Source: Streptomyces canus
GTDB lineage: Bacteria; Actinomycetota; Actinomycetes; Streptomycetales; Streptomycetaceae
DNA: 64,000 nucleotides
NCBI RefSeq assembly: GCF_001514145.1
Contig: NZ_KQ948667.1
Coordinates: forward strand, 62,001-126,000
Direction of reading: 5' to 3'
Positions within the stretch are counted from its first letter, which is position 1, and each line of letters begins with the position of its first letter. The notes below the pieces were generated by a model. That model was not told where the DNA came from. It made no database searches and saw nothing but the letters and a program-made list of their open reading frames with translations. This document shows, in pieces, positions 61,218 through 64,000 of the stretch. Both the position numbers and the translations under genes were made by a program.

Positions 61218-62406
61218 ACTGGGTACACGTGCGGAGAAGTTGGACGCCTCGGACGAGCTGGCGGGCCTGCGCGCGCGGTTCGTCCTGGACGACGTGGTGT
61301 ACCTCGACGGGAACTCACTGGGCGCGCTCCCGGCCGCCGTCCCGGGGCGTGTCGAGGACGTCGTACGCCGTCAGTGGGGGTCGCTGAGGATCCGCTCCTG
61401 GGACGAGAGCGGCTGGTGGACCGCGCCCGAGCGGATCGGTGACCGGATCGCCCCGCTGGTCGGGGCGGCGGCCGGCCAGATCGTGGTCGGCGACTCGACA
61501 AGTGTCAACGTGTTCAAGGCACTTGTGGGGGCCGTACGGCTCGCGGGCGGCCCGGACTCCGGTCGCGACGAGGTGATCGTGGACGCGACCACCTTCCCCA
61601 CGGACGGCTACATCGCCGAGTCGGCGGCCCGGATGACGGGCTGCACCCTGCGGGCGGTGACCCCGGCGGAGGTGCCGGGCGTGCTGAGCGGCCGTACGGC
61701 GGCCGTCCTGCTCAACCACGTCGACTACCGCACCGGGCGCCTGCACGACCTGCCCGGTCTCACGGCCGCCGTGCACGCGGCGGGCGCGATCGCCGTCTGG
61801 GACCTGTGCCACAGCGCGGGCGCCCTGCCGGTCGGTCTCGACGCGCACGGCGTCGACCTCGCGGTCGGCTGCACCTACAAGTACCTGAACGGCGGCCCGG
61901 GCTCACCGGCGTACCTCTATGTGCGCCGCGGGCTCCAGGACCGCTTCGACTCCCCGCTGCCGGGCTGGACCTCGCACGCCGACCCCTTCGGCATGAGCCC
62001 GTCCTTCGCCCCGGCCGAGGGCGCGCTGCGGGGCCGCGTCGGTACGCCGGACATCCTCTCCATGCTCGCCCTGGAAGCCGCCCTCGAGGTCTGGGACGGG
62101 GTCTCGGTCGAGGCGGTGCGCGCCAAGTCCCTCGCCCTGACGGACTTCTTCCTGGAGTGCGTCGCGTCGTACGCCGGTGAGGGCCGCGTCGAGTGTGTGA
62201 CCCCCCTGGCCCACGGGGAGCGGGGCAGCCAGGTCGCGCTGCGCTGCGAGGACGCGGGCGAGGTGATGAAGCGGCTCATCGAGCAGGGCGTGGTGGGCGA
62301 CTTCCGGCACCCGGACGTGCTGCGGTTCGGGTTCACGCCGTTGTACGTCGGGTTCGCGGACGTGGAGCGGGCGGCGCGGGTGCTGGGGGAGACGCTCGCC
62401 CGCTGA
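61210..62406 (+). CDS. kynU: Kynureninase
   Basis: A 398-residue PLP enzyme starting MSELGTRAEKLDASDELAGL. Landmarks: YLDGNSLGALPAAVPGRVED, SWDESGWWTAPERIGDRIAP, VVGDSTSVNVFKALVGAVRL, DYRTGRLHDLPGLTAAVHAA, VWDLCHSAGALPVGLDAHGV (Asp and His over PLP) and the Schiff-base lysine in GCTYKYLNGGPGSPAYLYV. It hydrolyses kynurenine to anthranilate and alanine. Its ATG lies inside the end of kynA. Anthranilate can feed tryptophan synthesis, catabolism or secondary metabolites. Confidence 0.95.
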   Translation: MSELGTRAEKLDASDELAGLRARFVLDDVVYLDGNSLGALPAAVPGRVEDVVRRQWGSLRIRSWDESGWWTAPERIGDRIAPLVGAAAGQIVVGDSTSVNVFKALVGAVRLAGGPDSGRDEVIVDATTFPTDGYIAESAARMTGCTLRAVTPAEVPGVLSGRTAAVLLNHVDYRTGRLHDLPGLTAAVHAAGAIAVWDLCHSAGALPVGLDAHGVDLAVGCTYKYLNGGPGSPAYLYVRRGLQDRFDSPLPGWTSHADPFGMSPSFAPAEGALRGRVGTPDILSMLALEAALEVWDGVSVEAVRAKSLALTDFFLECVASYAGEGRVECVTPLAHGERGSQVALRCEDAGEVMKRLIEQGVVGDFRHPDVLRFGFTPLYVGFADVERAARVLGETLAR

Positions 62407-62411
62407 TCGCT

Positions 62412-62464
62412 CGTCGTGGCGTCGGGCCGGGGTGGCGTACACCCCGGCCCGCGCGGCCACGACG
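62412..62464 (+). terminator. Compound hairpin after kynU
   Basis: Outer CGTCGTGGC / GCCACGACG and inner GGGCCGGGGTG / CACCCCGGCCC arms with a 5-nt loop begin 6 bp after the kynU stop. Confidence 0.75.
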
Positions 62465-62700
62465 GTCGTGACGTCCTCCGCCACGCAGGGGGCCCGCTCG
62501 GCGACCCGTACCTGGTGGAAGTGCCGCAGCGCCTCGGCCGTACGGACACGCGCGGTACGCCCTCAGGGACGGACGGTGCCCGGTTCGGCACGCGTGTCCG
62601 CGCACGTCATCGGCCTGATAGCGTCCCGGCCAACGGCCGGATTCCCTTCCAGGAAGCTTCACGGTCCGTCAGATCCGTTTCACCGCTGAGAGGTTGGAGC

Positions 62701-63624
62701 ATGCCGGACGACGCCGCAGCCCGTGCCGCCGCAGAAGCCCGTGCCGCGGCCGAGGAGGGGTCGGCCTTCTCGCACGCGGCGGTCGACCCCGACGCCACCG
62801 CGGCGTACGGCGCCGACCCCGACCAGGTGATCGACTTCTACGCCCCGCGCGAGGTGCTGTCTCCCGGGGGCGGCCTCGCGCCGCTGGTCGTCGTCCTGCA
62901 CGGCGGGGCGTGGCGGGCGCCGTACGACCGGCGCCATGTGACTCCGTTCGCGGACTTCCTGGCACGGCGGGGGTTCGCGGTGGCCAATGTGGAGTACCGA
63001 CGGGGCGGGGTGTCCGTTCCGGGACAGGGCGCTGCCGCCGGGGCCGGTGACGTCGGGCCCGTCGCCGGGCGCTGGCCCGAGACCTTCGACGACGTGGCCG
63101 CCGCGATGGACGCGCTTCCGGCGCTGGTGCGGGAGTTCCTGCCGCAGGCCGACTCGCGCCGCATCGTGGTCACCGGTCACTCCGCGGGCGGTCACCTCGC
63201 GCTGTGGGCGGCGGCCCGGCACCTCCTGCCGGCCGACGCCGTGTGGCGCATCGACCGCCCGGCTCCCTTGCGCGGGGTCGTCGCCCTGGCCCCGATCGCC
63301 GACTTCACGGTCGCCGAGAAGCTGGACGTGTGCGGCGGGGCCTGCCGTCAACTCCTGGGCGGGGAAGAGGGGTTCACCGTGCGTCTGCCGTACGCCGACC
63401 CCGCCCTGCTGCTGCCCACGGGGATCGCGACCACGCTCGTCCAGGGCCGCGCCGACACGGTCGTCCCGCAGGCGGTCGCCGAGGCGTACGCGGACGCGGC
63501 GGCCAAGGCGGGCGAGGTGGTGGGCCTGACGCTGCTGGAGGACGTCGGCCACTTCCCCCTGATCGACCCGGCGGCGGACGCGTGCGCGGTGGTGGCGGAG
63601 GAGATCGCGCAGCTGGCGTGGTGA
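62701..63624 (+). CDS. Alpha/beta hydrolase, candidate kynurenine formamidase
   Basis: A 307-residue esterase-type hydrolase starting MPDDAAARAAAEARAAAEEG. LVVVLHGGAWRAPYDRRHVT has the oxyanion HGG motif, VVTGHSAGGHLALWAAARHL has the nucleophile serine, the aspartate is likely in TTLVQGRADTVVPQAV and the histidine in LEDVGHFPLID. Kynurenine formamidases of the alpha/beta-hydrolase type have this same HGGAW motif. Its position 295 bp after kynA-kynU suggests it converts N-formylkynurenine to kynurenine; substrate is inferred from context. ATG follows ggag. Confidence 0.8.
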   Translation: MPDDAAARAAAEARAAAEEGSAFSHAAVDPDATAAYGADPDQVIDFYAPREVLSPGGGLAPLVVVLHGGAWRAPYDRRHVTPFADFLARRGFAVANVEYRRGGVSVPGQGAAAGAGDVGPVAGRWPETFDDVAAAMDALPALVREFLPQADSRRIVVTGHSAGGHLALWAAARHLLPADAVWRIDRPAPLRGVVALAPIADFTVAEKLDVCGGACRQLLGGEEGFTVRLPYADPALLLPTGIATTLVQGRADTVVPQAVAEAYADAAAKAGEVVGLTLLEDVGHFPLIDPAADACAVVAEEIAQLAW

Positions 63625-63808
63625 CGTCGGTTCCCGGGGCCTGGCCGCCTCCTCCCGGGGCCTGTCCGCCCCCTCCCGGTGATACCCGTAATACCTGAGA
63701 GCTACGGCCCCAAAGAGCTCCCTGGCGTGACGCGGACGACAGCCTCCGCTCCGTAACTTCCCATCCATACAAGCCCGATGGCCGGGCGGACGGGGAGGGA
63801 CGAGGACT

Positions 63809-64000
63809 GTGGGGAGCAGCTGGAGGGGTGGGAGCGGGGGCCGCGGTGACGCGCGGCGGCACAGGGGAGACGACCCGCGCTCCCATCGGTGGCGCCGGGC
63901 TCTCCTCGCCGGCCTCATCATGGTCGCGGTGGTGGCCCCCCTGTCCGCGGCCGCCCGCCCGGAGATCCCCGCCCCGCCCCCGGCCACCCTCCCGGGCCTC
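63809..64000 (+). CDS. Partial secreted protein (N-terminus only)
   Basis: The last frame opens at GTG 63809 (purine-rich gaggga upstream) and runs off the window end after 64 codons. MGSSWRGGSGGRGDARRHRG is a long basic N-region, followed by a hydrophobic core ALLAGLIMVAVVAPLSAAA and then Pro/Ala-rich sequence, i.e. a signal peptide with the mature protein cut off. The downstream family cannot be determined. Confidence 0.6.
   Translation, partial: MGSSWRGGSGGRGDARRHRGDDPRSHRWRRALLAGLIMVAVVAPLSAAARPEIPAPPPATLPGL

Noticed and set aside
63633..63675. Short tandem CCCGGGGCCTG-type repeat after the hydrolase gene
   Set aside because: Only two imperfect copies of about 20 bp without pairing potential or a gene context; probably chance GC-rich sequence.

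Overview
This window is chromosomal DNA from a Streptomyces-type actinomycete. GC content is very high throughout. GTG and TTG starts are common, and neighbouring genes often overlap by 4 bp. Several genes carry a TANNNT box 6-8 nt before the start codon, as in leaderless transcripts. The dnaK-grpE-dnaJ-hspR operon, a separate HspR-linked clpB, pyrE/fba, dcd and the kynurenine genes are typical Streptomyces core genes. There is no rRNA and no CRISPR array. One tRNA, tRNA-Gly(CCC), lies at 4175-4248.

Layout. 1-4.2 kb: accessory stretch ending at the 3' end of the tRNA (a partial repeat protein, a VapBC-type pair, a TetX-like monooxygenase, an IS701-type transposase remnant). 4.5-5.8 kb: small zinc-ribbon-like protein, dcd, phosphoribosyltransferase. 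5.8-9.5 kb: patchy zone with a carboxymuconolactone decarboxylase-like protein, a two-pore-helix type K+ channel, a decayed membrane-protein gene and a membrane protein. 9.5-21.2 kb: secreted-protein zone with a trypsin-fold pseudoprotease carrying FG-GAP repeats and its small secreted neighbour, a 1315-residue ALF-repeat/coiled-coil/Hint polymorphic toxin with an overlapping candidate immunity gene, a Yip1 protein and two more FG-GAP proteins. 21-26.4 kb: membrane protein, nucleotidyltransferase, EtfD-like iron-sulfur membrane oxidoreductase, degenerate WecA/MraY-like protein. 26.4-30.7 kb: HspR-controlled chaperone operon with two HAIR operators. 30.7-34.9 kb: tandemly duplicated PA14/FN3 secreted proteins. 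35-39.6 kb: orphan sugar-binding lipoprotein, then the ATP-grasp/alpha-E/transglutaminase cassette.

39.9-45.5 kb is the most unusual part: five paralogous LuxR-HTH regulators. Four are translationally coupled on the minus strand and three of those share near-identical DNA-binding segments. Beside them lies a two-gene unit of a small secreted peptide and a miniature Rieske-like protein without cluster ligands. 45.6-52 kb: PPOX-class enzyme, clpB (HAIR operator), secreted protein, YbjN protein, truncated response regulator, aminotransferase, small Gly/Cys-rich membrane protein. 52.5-60 kb: DUF2617 protein, membrane spermidine synthase, CoxG-like protein, aldose-1-epimerase-like protein, pyrE, fba, an MFS exporter and a DUF3151 protein. 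60.3-63.6 kb: tryptophan-to-anthranilate cassette (tryptophan dioxygenase, kynureninase, candidate formamidase). The window ends inside a secreted-protein gene.

The best candidates for undescribed biology are the toxin/immunity pair at 12.8-17.2 kb and the regulator array with its peptide/mini-Rieske unit at 39.9-45.5 kb. All functional calls are made by reading the sequence; no database search was run.
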